NCBI GenBank assembly: GCA_040755415.1
Contig: JBFMAZ010000102.1
Location: 1-13,063, forward strand
Length of the DNA stretch: 13,063 nucleotides
DNA from: QYQD01 sp040755415
GTDB lineage: Bacteria > Desulfobacterota > QYQD01
Reading direction: 5' to 3'
Both the position numbers and the translations under genes were made by a program. The notes under the pieces were generated by a model that saw only the letters and a program-made list of their open reading frames with translations, was not told the origin of the DNA and did no database searches. This document shows positions 11,755 through 13,063 of this stretch, one piece after another. Numbering within the stretch: position 1 is the first letter of the stretch; every line of letters begins with the position of its first letter.

Positions 11755-12834
11755 ATGCAAGATAAACTAAAAGAAGGCGAAGCCTTTTTTATCGAAGGGG
11801 AATTAGATGCAGCAGAGAGATCTTTCCAACAAGTTCTAGAAATAGATTCTAGAAACAAAGACGCTTTTAATAACTTGGGAGTGATTGCGTTCCAACAAGG
11901 TGACCTAAATAAAGCTGTTGAGTGGTTTACAAAGATTTTGGCAATTGACCCATTATATAAGGATGCAGTTATAAATTATTGTGAGATATTGAAATCGTTA
12001 AATATATTTCATAAGGCCATTCCTCTTTTAGAAAGAATAAGAGACCGGTATCCAGAGGACAGAGAAGTTTTCAACTATTTGGAAAAAAGTAGATTGGAAG
12101 AAGCGGAAAACTATTTCTCAGAAATACTAAGCGCAAATCCTAAAAATATTCTACTCATAAATACACTGAGGAGCTTGGGCCTACTTGCCCTTTTACAGAT
12201 TGTAAGCAACTGCAAATCAACCACAATTGGCAAAAAATTGGACTCTATGAAGCGTAACGTCTCGATGTTACATACTGATGTTCTCATTTTATTGTATCTT
12301 TTTGCGAAAGCCAAATCCGGTAATATTCTTGAGATTGGGCCATACATTGGTGGTTCAACGATTGCGATGGCGTGGGGCAGACAGGATTCGGGTAGCGGCA
12401 GTAGTAGTACTAGAATCATAACAATTGAGGCAGGTGGGAAATATCCAACTCATCCGGAATTACCTACGGATGATATTCTGCGTGATCTGAAAACGAATCT
12501 GAGGACCTATGGAGCGGCGGATGAAGTAGAGATTCTGGAGGGTCGATCAAACGATGACCATGTTATCAAATCGGTTTCAGAAAAACTCTGTAACCAAAGC
12601 CCGGTCGATTTATTTTGTATTGATGCGGATGGAGATGTTAAGCGGGATATTGATCTCTATCAAAAAATGTGCAGCAAAGATTGTGTCCTGGTAGTCGATG
12701 ACTATATTTCTCCGGGAGCCCCAGAGAAGGAACTTACCACAAGGAGGACTATTCAAGAATTATTGAATCAAAGAATTCTGATTGAGTACGGAATCTTTGG
12801 CTGGGGGACATGGGTGGGAAGGTTTACCGGATAA
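11755..12834 (+). CDS. TPR-repeat / SAM-dependent methyltransferase fusion
   Basis: A 359-residue protein. Residues ~1-130 contain three to four TPR-like units (for example AFNNLGVIAFQQGDLNKAVE). Residues ~170-359 match class I methyltransferases of the Methyltransf_24/CmcI-like group: motif I ILEIGPYIGGST at 191-202, the acidic IITIEAGG after strand 2, LFCIDADGD at 286-293 and VLVVDDYISPGAPEK at 311-325. A serine/glycine-rich stretch (SGSGSSST) interrupts the domain near 212-219. The ATG at 11755 has GGAG 7 bases upstream; a TTG at 11749 is too close to that site. It lies 80 bp after the amidotransferase, is more AT-rich and may have its own origin, though it is oriented as part of the same cluster. 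Probable role: methylation of a glycan or its precursor. It is the second TPR-enzyme fusion in the cluster. Confidence 0.8.
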   Translation: MQDKLKEGEAFFIEGELDAAERSFQQVLEIDSRNKDAFNNLGVIAFQQGDLNKAVEWFTKILAIDPLYKDAVINYCEILKSLNIFHKAIPLLERIRDRYPEDREVFNYLEKSRLEEAENYFSEILSANPKNILLINTLRSLGLLALLQIVSNCKSTTIGKKLDSMKRNVSMLHTDVLILLYLFAKAKSGNILEIGPYIGGSTIAMAWGRQDSGSGSSSTRIITIEAGGKYPTHPELPTDDILRDLKTNLRTYGAADEVEILEGRSNDDHVIKSVSEKLCNQSPVDLFCIDADGDVKRDIDLYQKMCSKDCVLVVDDYISPGAPEKELTTRRTIQELLNQRILIEYGIFGWGTWVGRFTG

Positions 12835-13063
12835 AAAGTCCCCAAAATCTTTTAAAAATAGTAACTGCAATATCTGTCCTAACTAAAAGATAGCCGGTTA
12901 ATATGAAAGAAAGTTTATCGAAATATCTTGCGTGTATTCAGCTTTGTCCGGTTAGGTTTTTGCATATGTTGAATACTGAGAAAACGGAGAAAAATTTTGC
13001 ATCCATGTCGTTTTTTGCTTGACTTTTGAAAAAGTGTTAGGGCGGCGAATTTTTCGTAATTAC
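12835..13063. other. Right-edge non-coding segment
   Basis: No supported gene was found. A 39-codon open frame starts at 12903 (MKESLSKYLACIQLCPVRFL...) and stops at 13022, but it has no ribosome binding site. CCGGTTA occurs twice in direct orientation (12894-12900 and 12948-12954), next to CCTAAC and GTTAGG in inverted orientation. These could be the end of another mobile element that continues beyond the window. Confidence 0.3.

Noticed and set aside
12903..13022. Small 39-codon gene at the right edge
   Set aside because: It has no ribosome binding site, no recognised family and a composition expected by chance.

Overview
The window looks like an accessory island next to an exopolysaccharide (EPS) or surface-glycan locus. 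The likely host is an anaerobic Gram-negative bacterium of the former deltaproteobacteria (Desulfobacterota) or a similar lineage. This is inferred from the style of the genes, the sigma-54 promoters and the dispersed repeats; no taxonomic marker gene is present.

Left part (1-4500, genes mostly on the minus strand). The window opens in the 3' part of a decayed IS21-family element: an istB with an internal deletion and frameshift, then terminal repeats. The IS end lies inside an AbiEii-type nucleotidyltransferase toxin gene, of which only the first ~46 codons and a promoter/operator remain. Next come a decayed copy of a ~145-270 bp repeat module (R1) carrying a captured MazF gene fragment, an AAA ATPase with a DUF4143 C-terminus, a second module copy (R2), a 121 bp MITE-like inverted repeat, and a second, divergent AAA/DUF4143 ATPase.

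Middle part (4500-7560). A third module copy (R3) precedes an intact mntA-hepT toxin-antitoxin (TA) pair. After a second tiny AbiEii relic come an intact ribbon-helix-helix/MazF pair on the minus strand and a Phd-type antitoxin/PIN toxin pair on the plus strand. Three intact TA pairs, two DUF4143 ATPases and three toxin relics thus sit within about 7 kb.

Right part (7560-13063, plus strand). A fourth module copy (R4) carries a textbook sigma-54 promoter ahead of a TPR-glycosyltransferase 2 fusion with C-terminal membrane helices. This is followed 5 bp later by an asparagine synthase-like amidotransferase and then by a TPR-methyltransferase. These are typical EPS or glycan assembly genes.

Most notable observation: the repeat module is a complete sigma-54 control region. 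It has a conserved GTCA-N6-TGAC dyad about 116 bp upstream of a TGGCATACAAGTTGCT promoter. In this window it occurs four times in different states of decay: two intact (before mntA-hepT and before the EPS genes), one with a damaged -12 element, and one whose -24 was lost when a mazF fragment replaced the middle of the module. The same regulatory input may therefore reach both the EPS genes and a TA module.
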